Source: Glandiceps talaboti (taxonomy: Eukaryota > Hemichordata > Enteropneusta > Spengelidae). From it: DNA of 25,000 nucleotides. The DNA lies in the NCBI RefSeq assembly GCF_964340395.1, contig NC_135567.1:6282399-6307398 (forward strand), read 5' to 3'. Positions 10,441-19,584 of the stretch are shown piece after piece. Made by a program: the position numbers and the translations under genes. Numbering within the stretch: the stretch's first letter is position 1; every line of letters begins with the position of its first letter. The notes beneath the pieces are model-generated. The model was not told the DNA's origin. It worked only from the letters and a program-made list of their open reading frames with translations, and did not search any database.

Positions 10441-10760
10441 CAGAGTACTGCTGTATGTAAGGGAACCATACAGGGGTATAGTTTCTTCCCCATCACAGCT
10501 ACACAGCTCAAGGAATAGAATAGAAACATGAACAAGTCTCTATCTATAAGTATTGTATCCATATTATGTCTTAATTGTTGCAGCTCATAATAGCAAACTA
10601 AGCATGTCTTACACTGAATAAAAATTTTGAAGTTTTCACGCTTTGACTGTATTTTCAATACACAAATAAATTTGAAATCTAAAAACAGCAATAATTTAGA
10701 AAATAGTGTATATTTCTATTTGTAGCATAAATATAAACAGAACTCTACAATATGTAAATA
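10440..10760. other. Non-coding left flank of the 56-bp satellite
   Basis: No exon or RNA gene is recognised. The last 30 bases ('ctctacaatatgta', 'aatctggtcagta') already resemble degenerate satellite sequence. The right flank has a matching 'tctacaatatgta' at about 12868. Confidence 0.4.
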
Positions 10761-12838
10761 CAATCTGGTCAGTATTTCTATGTGTACAAGTGTAGACTGA
10801 AGTCTATGGTAATAGTCTAGTCAGTGAGTATTTCTATGTGTACAAGTGTCTAACTAAATATGGTAATGGTAAATGGTAATAGTCTAGTCAGTGAGTATTT
10901 CTATGTGTACAAGTGTAGACTGAAGTCTATGGTAATAGTCTAGTCAGTGAGTATTTCTATGTGTACAAGTGTAGACTGAAGTCTATGGTAATAGTCTAGT
11001 CAGTGAGTATTTATATGTGTACAAGTGTAGACTATAGTCTAAGGTAATAGTCTAGTCAGTGAGTATTTATATGTGTACTAGTGTAGACTGAAGTCTATGG
11101 TAATAGTCTAGTCAGTGAGTATTTCTATGTGTACAAGTGTAGACTGAAGTCTATGGTAATAGTCTAGTCAGTGAGTATTTCTATGTGTACAAGTGTAGAC
11201 TATAGTCTAAGGTAATAGTCTAGTCAGTGAGTATTTATATGTGTACTAGTGTAGACTGAAGTCTATGGTAATAGTCTAGTCAGTGAGTATTTCTATGTGT
11301 ACAAGTGTAGACTGAAGTCTATGGTAATAGTCTAGTCAGTGAGTATTTCTATGTGTACAAGTGTAGACTGAAGTCTAAGGTAATAGTCTAGTCAGTGAGT
11401 ATTCCTATGTGTACTAGTGTAGACTGAAGTCTATGGTAATAGTCTAGTCAGTGAGTATTTATATGTGTACAAGTGTAGACTGAAGTCTATGGTAATAGTC
11501 TAGTCAGTGAGTATTTCTATGTGTACAAGTGTAGACTGAAGTCTATGGTTATAGTCTAGTCAGTGAGTTTTTCTATGTGTACAAGTGTAGACTGAAGTCT
11601 ATGGTAATAGACTAGTCAGTGAGTATTTCTATGTGTACAAGTGTAGACTGAAGTCTATGGTAATAGTCTAGTCAGTGAGTATTTATATGTGTACAAGTGT
11701 AGACTGAAGTCTAAGGTAATAGTCTAGTCAGTGAGTATTTCTATGTGTACAAGTGTAGACTGAAGTCTATGGTAATAGTCTAGTCAGTGAGTATTTCTAT
11801 GTGTACAAGTGTAGACTGAAGTCTATGGTAATAGTCTAGTCAGTGAGTATTTCTATGTGTACAAGTGTAGACTGAAATCTAAGGTAATAGTCTAGTCAGT
11901 GAGTATTTATATGTGTACTAGTGTAGACTGAAGTCTATGGTAATAGTCTAGTCAGTGAGTATTTCTATGTGTACAAGTGTAGACTGAAGTCTATGGTAAT
12001 AGTCTAGTCAGTGAGTATTTCTATGTGTACAAGTGTAGACTGAAGTCTATGGTAATAGTCTAGTCAGTGAGTATTTCTATGTGTACAAGTGTAGACTATA
12101 GTCTAAGGTAATAGTCTAGTCAGTGAGTATTTATATGTGTACTAGTGTAGACTGAAGTCTATGGTAATAGTCTAGTCAGTGAGTATTTCTATGTGTACAA
12201 GTGTAGACTATAGTCTATGGTAATAGTCTAGTCAGTGAGTATTTATATGTGTACAAGTGTAGACTGAAATCTAAGGTAATAGTCTAGTCAGTGAGTATTT
12301 CTATGTGTACAAGTGTAGACTATAGACTATGGTAATAGTCTAGTCAGTGAGTATTTATATGTGTACAAGTGTAGACTATAGTCTAAGGTAATAGTCTAGT
12401 CAGTGAGTATTTATATGTGTACAAGTGTAGACTGAAGTCTAAGGTAATAGTCTAGTCAGTGAGTATTCCTATGTGTACAAGTGTAGACTATAGTGAATGT
12501 CTGGTCAGTGAGTATTTATATGTGTACAAGTGTAGACTGAAGTCTATGGTAATAGTCTAGTCAGTGAGTATTCCTATGTGTACTAGTGTAGACTGAAGTC
12601 TATGGTAATAGTCTAGTCAGTGAGTATTTCTATGTGTACAAGTGTAGACTGAAGTCTATGGTAATAGTCTAGTCAGTGAGTATTTCTATGTGTACAAGTG
12701 TAGACTGAAGTCTATGGTAATAGTCTAGTCAGTGAGTATTTCTATGTGTACTAGTGTAGACTGAAGTCTATGGTAATAGTCTAGTCAGTGAGTATTTCTA
12801 TGTGTACAAGTGTAGACTATAGTGAATGTCTGGTCTGT
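10761..12838. repeat. 56-bp satellite/minisatellite, about 37 tandem units
   Basis: The repeat period is 56 bp, for example from 10925 to 10981. The unit contains in order 'gtgtagactgaagtctatgg', 'taatagtctagtcagtgag' and 'tatttctatgtgtacaa'. Most copies differ at only a few positions: tttct/tttat/ttcct, acaag/actag, gactgaagtc/gactatagtc and tatgg/taagg. Unit 2 (near 10826-10888) has an insertion caused by local duplication of 'ggtaatggtaaat'. One internal unit near 12476-12505 and the last unit near 12810-12838 share a distinct short variant ending 'tatagtgaatgtctggt'. Each unit carries a 14-base palindrome or near-palindrome, TAGACT-N2-AGTCTA, and a second AGTCTA 13 bases further on. No open frame or promoter is apparent. 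It may be an intronic minisatellite. Confidence 0.97.
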
Positions 12839-12888
12839 TAGTGTTTATTTGTACAAAAGTAGATTGCAGTCTACAATATGTATATTAA

Positions 12889-13283
12889 TAGATTTGCAGT
12901 CTTACACATTATGTCTTAGTGGTAGTTAGGGAAAACACCTGTGAATATTTCGATTAACAAAGTGAAAATATTTCAGTGTCCTTGTAATTAGACTATGACC
13001 TTGAGCTTAAATAAAAAAGATCATGTGATAAGTGTGTTGCCCGTCCCCTAAAACCTATATATAGACACTTGTGTCATATCTGCAGCACTTTCAGGACCCT
13101 GCGATAATACCTTCATATTTTAGTGATATTGATACTAGTTGTCTTGGTAACAGAAGTTTGTAATAAAAGCAGCTCAGCAAATGCCTTTGCTGTATTTTTC
13201 CTGAAAGACTAAAAGATTTGATATTTTCTGCGGCTTTTTCATCACTGTAAAGATCTCATCTGATGTTTCCGACAGTATTTTAA
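12889..13283 (+). repeat. Dispersed repeat U, locus 1 left part
   Basis: From 'gatttgcagtc' to 'agtatttta' this aligns closely with 19967-20371. Shared phrases include 'ggaaaacacctgtgaatatt', 'cctatatatagacacttgtg', 'gcactttcaggaccctgcga' and 'gcctttg-tgtatttttcctg'. Both lie in the same orientation. At this locus the repeat is interrupted at 13283/13284 by the hairpin-ended element and resumes at 14063. Confidence 0.9.
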
Positions 13284-14062
13284 CAAGTCATTGAGAATGA
13301 CATAGCCCCCACTATGATTTGGTTTTAATTTAAGGAACTGGCAGTTTATGTTGTCATTTTGATGTTGATTCCTGTGCTTCTTATCTCAAGTAAAGTCATT
13401 GCACCCAACAATGATACAATTAGTTTGATACACAAAAAATTACAATTTGATTTCTTGATATCACTACCCTGATCACGCAACAACACTTGTGAAGCTAAAT
13501 CAAACAGACTTAGATATGTTGTGTCTGCTCGTTGGACATGACACATGCCTACTCATACTGTGTCTCCTCATTGGACACGGGACATACCTACTCTTCAAGA
13601 TGATGTCATGGAATAAACCATTCAACAAGAAAGGATGGGTTGGGTATGGGGGGGGGGGGGGGGCCTCTTCAAGCAATTCTGAGTTATGGCTTTGCAATGG
13701 ACATGAAAACTGCACCAACAAAATGGCTGCCAGCCATCCATATCAGATTGAATCATGACGGAAATGGATATGCACATGTATGTCATAGAACACTGTCCTA
13801 ATACCAACTTTGAATGAGATCTGTTCAAGCATGTCTGAGTTATGGCTTTGGACATGGAAAATTCACAAACAAAATGCAAGGCAGCCATATTGGATTGTAT
13901 CATAAAACAAATTGACGTGCATATGTATGCCATAGTATATTGCCCCTGTACCAGGTTTGAAAAAAATCGGTCCAGACGTCTCCAAGAAACAGCTCCGGAC
14001 AGACGGATAGATGGAACCCAATCCATAAGTCCCCATCCCAGACTTTGTCTGGCGGGAACTAA
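13284..14062 (+). mobile_element. Hairpin-ended non-autonomous element, copy A (pearl/HINE-like)
   Basis: The left end is 'caagtcattgagaatgac', followed by a small hairpin CATAG-N6-CTATG at 13301-13316. A unique left region continues to about 13670, then about one and a half 151-bp cores (13690-13900; 'aaaatggctgccagcc', 'gaacactgtcctaatacca', 'gagatctgttcaagcatgtc'). A short GACAGACGGAT microsatellite remnant follows near 13997-14013, then 'ggaacccaatccataagt' and a terminal hairpin (14028-14060) with inner stem CCAGAC-TTT-GTCTGG. The element ends CTAA. Copy B at 18193-19330 has the same order with more cores, but lacks about 130 bp of the left region. Comparison with the uninterrupted U repeat near 20371 shows that this is an insertion. 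Structure and the CTAA end recall non-autonomous Helitron-like elements; there is no coding sequence to confirm that. Confidence 0.85.
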
Positions 14063-14480
14063 TAATTACAAAAAGATGACCTTGACCTTGGGGTGAGAGG
14101 ATCATATAATCAGTGAATTACTTGTCCCCAAAACCCTATATACAAACACTTACATTATATCAATAGCACTTTCAGATTAGTATATTAACACTTTGGTATA
14201 ATTGGGGATATTGACAGCAGTTGTCTTGGCAACAGCTGTTTGTTACAAAACAACTTCATATGTACTTTTTTCATGTTTTACGGAAATATTTTATGTTTGG
14301 CTATTTCCTTGACCATCTTACAGCTCTACTGGTCATATCTGATGAAAGTATACGGAAAGGTTTCAATGAATGTTTCGATAAAACTTAAAAGTCCAACAAA
14401 TTAAGTAGACCTTGAATTTTGACAATGACCCTGAGCTTGAATCGAAAAGGTCTCTGTTTGTTCACTGTATCTGGGGCAGG
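14063..14480 (+). repeat. Dispersed repeat U, locus 1 right part
   Basis: From 'taattacaaaaagatgacc' to 'gaccctgagcttgaatcga' this aligns with 20372-20752 in the same orientation. Shared text includes 'gtgaattacttgtccccaaa', 'gcactttcagattagtatat' and 'gttgtcttgg-aacagct'. Together with 12889-13283 it rebuilds the same U array found uninterrupted at 19.6-20.8 kb. Confidence 0.9.
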
Positions 14481-14592
14481 GACCAGGACACTAATTTTTC
14501 TAGATGTTTCTTGTATTTGGGTAGGGACCAGGACACTAATTTTTCTCTGTTTGTTCACTATATTTGGGGCATGAACCAGGACACCACACACC
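14460..14592 (+). repeat. Short tandem repeat, about 44-51-bp period, three copies
   Basis: 'caggacactaatttttct' occurs at about 14485 and 14529, and a third partial copy, 'caggacacca', at about 14577. Each is preceded by a 'ggggcaggga', 'gggtagggac' or 'ggggcatgaac' phrase. The third copy is diverged. Confidence 0.75.
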
Positions 14593-14990
14593 TACTAACG
14601 ACTCAACGATGTTGAAGTACCTTTTAGTGATCATAAATGACTGGAAAGAATTCAACCTATTTTACAAAAAGTTCAATGATACTGTACCGTACACTGGCAA
14701 TACAATGTATGTCAATAATAAATAAAATTATATGGAAGACAATTTCAGGAGATAACTTGGTTATGAAGTGAACCATTCATTGCATTATTTTGAAGAGGAT
14801 ATTTTATTTTTACACATTTTTTTTAATTTGATACTTTTAATTCCACATTATAGTTTACTTTAATACAAAGGTAACAACACTCTGAAATTTCTACTTTATA
14901 GTTACCATAGTTACCAAGAATGTTGAATAAATGGTTATTAATTTGAAAGGAAAATAGAATTTGTCTGTTTTATTTGTTGTCACAGTTTAC
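14593..14990. other. AT-rich non-coding DNA
   Basis: No exon, RNA gene or defined repeat is recognised. It includes a T run near 14817-14825. Confidence 0.5.
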
Positions 14991-15006
14991 CCCTAAAGTT
15001 AACACG

Positions 15007-15160
15007 CAGACAGACAGACAGACAGACAGACAGACACAATTATACATACATACAATTGCATACATACATACATACATAAATACATACATACATGTACATA
15101 CATACATACATACATACATACATACATACATACATACATACATACATGCATGCATGCATA
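15007..15160. repeat. (CAGA)n and (CATA)n compound microsatellite
   Basis: CAGA units at 15007-15035 are followed after a gap by CATA units from about 15058 to 15148, ending in CATG units ('catgcatgcatgcat'). The tetranucleotide changes by single substitutions along the tract. Confidence 0.95.
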
Positions 15161-15324
15161 TGTCTATTGATACTGTAACTATAATTAGTCCCTAACAGCA
15201 AAGCTGAAGGGGCTACTTAGTCAGGATGCCAAGGTCCTAAAAGTGGCTTAAAACAAGGGTTACCTTACATGGTTTGAAGTACAATTTTTGACATCATTTG
15301 ACAATATTCTATCAGTATCCACAA

Positions 15325-15376
15325 TACATACATACATACATACATACATACATACATACATACATACATACATACA

Positions 15377-15410
<34 letters not shown>

Positions 15411-15745
15411 CATACATACATACATACATACATACATACACACACACATACACACATACATACATACATACATACATACATACATACATACATACATACA
15501 TACACACACACATACACACATACACACATACATACATACATACATACATACATACATACATACATACATACATACACACACACATACATACATACATACA
15601 TACATACATACATACACACACGCACGCACACACATACATACATACATACATACATACATACACACACACACATACATACATACATACATACATACATACA
15701 TACATACATACATACATACATACATACAGTCAGTCAGTCAGTCAC
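15325..15745. repeat. Long (CATA)n microsatellite with CA interludes and a CAGT tail
   Basis: About 400 bp of CATA units are interrupted by CACA-rich interludes near 15439-15455, 15502-15529, 15574-15588, 15615-15634 and 15661-15673. They are followed by CAGT units at 15727-15744. Both strands show long open frames of period-four amino-acid repeats, which are artefacts of a stop-free tetranucleotide. Confidence 0.98.
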
Positions 15746-16125
15746 AAGAAACAAAACAATGATTATCTAGTTTTACAAGAGGTATTCTGTGTCAATATGA
15801 TACTCTCCACTGCAACGACTATATTTGTATCTTGGCACATAATGGTATGACAGTAACTACAAGTTGAAGAATGTAAGCTGATAATAATATGATAATAAGT
15901 TTATAATATTCATTACAAACACATTTACCAGATAAATACTTATATAAATAGCTAACGAGACAGGGGAAATGAAAATAGTTGTCAAGCAACTAATCTCGTC
16001 CAGCCCCAATAAATACATTTAACAATGAATATGATCTGGGCACATCCAATATGATACAATAAATCTGGGATCCCAAAACTTACAAATACATACATTTGTC
16101 CATTGGGCCAACTAAAAGGTCACTG
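15746..16125. other. Non-coding DNA, no feature recognised
   Basis: No exon, RNA gene or repeat boundary is seen in this stretch. Confidence 0.5.
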
Positions 16126-16128
16126 ACA

Positions 16129-16218
16129 CCCCCCCCCCCATTTGTAAAACCGAAAACAGGCTGAACCCCCCCCCCCCAATACTTAATCCTAAAACATGAT
16201 GAACCCCCCCCCCCCCCC
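16129..16218 (+). repeat. Cluster of three poly-C tracts
   Basis: C runs lie at 16129-16139, 16166-16177 and 16204-16218, separated by short related phrases ('ctgaac', 'gatgaac' before the second and third runs). A tandem unit of about 37 bp that retains its C run is implied. Confidence 0.85.
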
Positions 16219-16224
16219 TTGTGA

Positions 16225-16620
16225 ATTAATATGACAGGTATTTTTTGATCGTGTCATGCAAATACTTTATAAGATCCCGGGATAGCACTATCATATAAGT
16301 ATTGACTACACAGGTTAATGTAGTCCAAAAGGAGTTTAATAGCATCTTGACTTTTACTCGGAAAAGTCAATTTTGAGACTATCCAGACACTTTCAGACAA
16401 TAATTTCCAAGCTTTACAAGACAGCACCACATGTGAAAAGCAACTACATGCGGTTGAAATATCTTTTTAAATAAAAGTTTATTATCATCTTGACAGTAAG
16501 AGGTAGGGGGAACAGTTTGAGGCTGGGATATGTCCATCTCTTGTGGGGGTCCCAAGGGGTCTCCCCTAGAAGCTTGGGCTTTTTTTACTCTAAAAAGTCA
16601 ATTTTGAATGTTAACTCAAT
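16225..16620. other. Non-coding DNA, no feature recognised
   Basis: Apart from a repeated 'aaaaagtcaattttga' phrase (about 16364 and 16593) I see no structure here. That phrase may mark an old duplication of about 230 bp. Confidence 0.4.
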
Positions 16621-16621
16621 T

Positions 16622-17689
16622 GTCTATTAATCCCTGTTGTTATCTTTGCAATATATATGATCATTTGGCTGATGCTATGGGTGTGGTCTTGTTGCTAGGC
16701 ACATTTGCATACATTTTTGAATGTTTATTCATTTGTCTTTCTATTCATGTTATCTTTGCAATATACATGATTACTTGGCAGTTGCTATGGGCGTGGTCTT
16801 GTTGCTTGACCTATTTGCATACATTTTTTGAATGTTTATTCATTTGTCTTTGTATTTCTGTTATCTTTGCAATATATGTGACTATTTGGCTGTTGCTATG
16901 AGTGTGGTCTTGTTGCTAGGCAATTTTACATACATTTTTTGGAATGTTTATTCATTTGTCTAAGAATCTCTGTTCTCTGTGAAATACACCGCCGTTTGGC
17001 TATTGCTATGGGCATGGTCATGATTGCTAGGGTATTTGCATACATTTTTTGAATGTTTACTCACTTGCCTACCAGATGATGTTGTTATTTGACCAAAATA
17101 TACTGCCATTTGGTTGTTGCTAAATGCGTAGTCATGGTTTTAGGGCCAATTTTGTGAAAATGTTTTGAGGAAAATCCGCAGAATAACACTTTCAGAAACA
17201 CCTCACCAAGTTTCAGACTCATTGACCAAGTACTTTTAGATATAAGTTTTTGATCAAAAATGAACATTTTTACACCTATCACTCATGGAATCATTGTATA
17301 CTTAATGTTTCTTCATCCTTACATCCCTAGATGCATTCCCATTAAATTTCAACCCAATCTGCTAAGTGGTTTTGGAATTACAGATTTTTGACCAAACAGA
17401 CACATTTTTAGCCCTAATTTGCATACCACTGATTGGACCATCATATCATGAACATTTCTTAGTAAAAACATCCTGAAGAATGTTTCACCCTAATTTCAGC
17501 CCAATCTGCCCAGTAGTTTTTGAGTTTCAGTTTTTGACCAAAAATCACATTTTGTTGACCCAAATCACACACCTGCGATGTGTTCATTTTCTTTTGAACA
17601 ATTTCCCAACTAGATCCCACAAGTAATGTCCCCACCAAATACCATGGCGATTGGGTTGGCAGTTTTTGAGTTTAAGTCGTCCACACACA

Positions 17690-17739
<50 letters not shown>

Positions 17740-17800
17740 GACAGACACCGCTCAATGCCTAAGCACTACTGAACCTACATTGTAGTTCAGTTGTGCTAAA
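16622..17800 (+). mobile_element. Family R element: tandem 110-bp cores, CA/GACA microsatellite, terminal hairpin
   Basis: Five diverged cores repeat every 110-114 bp, with 'gtggtcttgttgct' or its relatives at 16683, 16793, 16904, 17014 and about 17128. Each core has 'ttggctgttgctatgggc', 'tttgcatacattttt' and 'gaatgtttattcatttgtct' phrases. A longer unique part (17140-17675) follows, partly repeated internally ('agttttt-gagttt', 'tttttgaccaaa'). Then come a (CA)n run and CAGA units (about 17680-17747), and a strong hairpin at 17763-17796: GCACTACTGAA paired with TTCAGTTGTGC, and CTAC paired with GTAG around the loop. CTAA spans the hairpin end. Fragments of the same family lie at 1325-1680 and 5108-5175. 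No protein is encoded. The design matches the V and hairpin-ended elements, but the core sequence is different. Confidence 0.72.
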
Positions 17801-18192
17801 ATGTAACTAATCAGAAAGATGAATGATTTCTCGCGCATAATCCGTCTGACATATCTGTAGTAAGAAATAAAATATACAAACAACTTCCTTACAGACTAAA
17901 ATCAATAGACACCACAAATACTATCTAGAATCAACAAGAGAAGTATTGTCAAAAATCCTTGAAGAGTATGTAAAGCCTCAAAATGTGAAATGACCACCCA
18001 AATGTATGTATCAGTGAGTTGCCAGTTTTTTGCATAATTCTGTATCTCAAACTTTTGTAAGTAATATATGTATCGGGAATGAAATATACCCTGAGATTGA
18101 ATATACACCAAGCTTGAGTCAAATTTAGGATCCTAACTGTAATTTACATAGCCAAACAAGTAACGGTCAAATTAGTTAATCTCAAGTTTAAA
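17800..18192. other. Non-coding DNA, no feature recognised
   Basis: A short minus-strand open frame exists but has no recognisable product or splice signals. Confidence 0.45.
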
Positions 18193-19330
18193 CAAGCCAT
18201 TGAGAATGACATAGTCCCCGCTATGATTGGGTTTTAAGGAATTAGCACTACTCTGATCACGCAACAACACTTGTGAACCTAAATCAAACAGACTTAGATA
18301 TGTTGTGTCTGCTTGTCGGACATGGAACATGCCTACAACAATAAAGGATTGGTCGGGTATGGGGGATCATATCAATATGAAAATGGATATGCAAATGTAT
18401 GTCATAGAACACTGTCCTAATACCAACTCTGAATGAGATCTGTTCAAGCATGTCTGAGTTATGGCTTTGGACATGGAAAATTCACAAACAAAATGGCTGC
18501 CAGGCAGCCATATTGGATCGTATCATGACGAAAATGGATAATGCACATGTATGTCATAGAACACTGTCCTAATACCAACTTCGAATGAGATCTGTTCAAG
18601 CATGTCTGAGTTATGGCTTAGGACATGGAAAATTTGCAAAAACAAAATGGCTGCCAGGCAGCCATATTGGATCGTATCACAATGAAAATGGATATGCACA
18701 TGTATGTCATAGAACACTGTCCTAATACCAACTTTGAATGAGATCTGTTCAAGCATGTCTGAGTTATGGCTTTGGACATGGAAAATTTGCAAACAAAATG
18801 GCTGCCAGGCAGCCATATTGGATCGTATCACAATGAAAATGGATATGCACATGTATGTCATAGAACACTGTCCTAGTACCAACTTTGAATGAGATCTGTT
18901 CAAGCATGTCTAAGTTATGGCTTTGGACATGAAAATTCACAAACAAAATGGCTGCCAGGCGGCCATATTGGATCGTATCATGACAACAATGAATATGCAC
19001 ATATATGCCATAGAACACTGTCCTAATACCAACTCTGAATGAGATCTGTGTGAGCATGTCTGAGTTATGGCTTTAGACAGGGAAAATTCGCAAACAAAAT
19101 GGCTGCTAGGCGGCCATATTGGATCGTATCATAAAACAAATTGACGTGCATATGTATGCCATAGCATGTTGCCCCTGTACCAAGTTTGAAAAAAATCGGT
19201 ACAGGCATCTCCAAGAAACGGCTGCGGACGGACGGACGGACGCACGGACGCACGGACGGACGGACGGACGGACGGACAGACGGAACCCAATCCATAAGTC
19301 CCCGTTCCGGACTTCGTCCGCGGGGACTAA
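18193..19330 (+). mobile_element. Hairpin-ended non-autonomous element, copy B (pearl/HINE-like, five cores)
   Basis: The left end 'caagccattgagaatgac' and the hairpin CATAG-TCCCCG-CTATG (18210-18225) match copy A. Five cores follow with 'atggctgc' at 18493, 18647, 18798, 18948 and 19099, a period of 150-154 bp. Each contains 'tcatagaacactgtcctaat' and 'gagatctgttcaagcatgtc' or close variants. A (GGAC)n microsatellite (19225-19283), 'ggaacccaatccataagt' and a terminal hairpin at 19297-19328 complete the element, ending CTAA. The outer stem is AGTCCCCG with CGGGGACT, and the inner stem is CGGAC with GTCCG. AGTCCCCG also occurs in the left end (18213-18220), giving subterminal inverted repeats of eight bases. 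This order of left flank, tandem cores, ACGG-type microsatellite and right flank is that described for bivalve 'pearl' elements. No transposase is present. Confidence 0.87.
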
Positions 19331-19584
19331 CAATCTCTACTAACCAATCCTACATTTTCCTAATTGACCAATCAAATGAAGGTCAATATCAAATTCACCC
19401 CAATATGTATGGAATGTAGTAAAACCTATATAAACCTTCATTTCTGTGTGATCTGTAGGAGTTTTTTTAGATGTCAATAAAGTATGAATAGCTATCTTTC
19501 TAGTACTTGGTTGTACAGCATCATTCCTTTTCGGAACCTGTTTCTAGACAATTCCCTTATCCCATAGTAAGCTGACCCTGAATA
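19331..19584. other. Non-coding DNA between mobile elements
   Basis: The spacer between copy B and the U array contains no recognised feature. Confidence 0.45.

Noticed and set aside
10761-12838. CRISPR-like array of repeats and spacers
   Set aside because: The 56-bp units are contiguous and nearly identical along their whole length, with no unique spacers, and the setting is eukaryotic.
13489-14105. Several open frames of 70-134 codons on both strands
   Set aside because: They lie inside the hairpin-ended element copy A, share sequence with copy B where frames are broken, and show no domain.
15260-15770. Long open frames on both strands of about 140-160 codons (Met-Tyr-Val-Cys and His-Thr-Tyr-Ile repeats)
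   Set aside because: CATA/TATG repeats contain no stop in any frame, so these frames are a property of the microsatellite. The same applies to 5362-5650 and 14970-15155.
16608-16901. 97-codon plus-strand open frame with repeated hydrophobic segments
   Set aside because: The repetition reflects the 110-bp cores of family R, and later cores do not keep the frame open.
18523-19333. Overlapping minus-strand open frames, including a Ser-Val-Arg-Pro repeat
   Set aside because: They run through the 151-bp cores and the GGAC microsatellite of copy B. The repeated peptide simply mirrors the DNA repeat.
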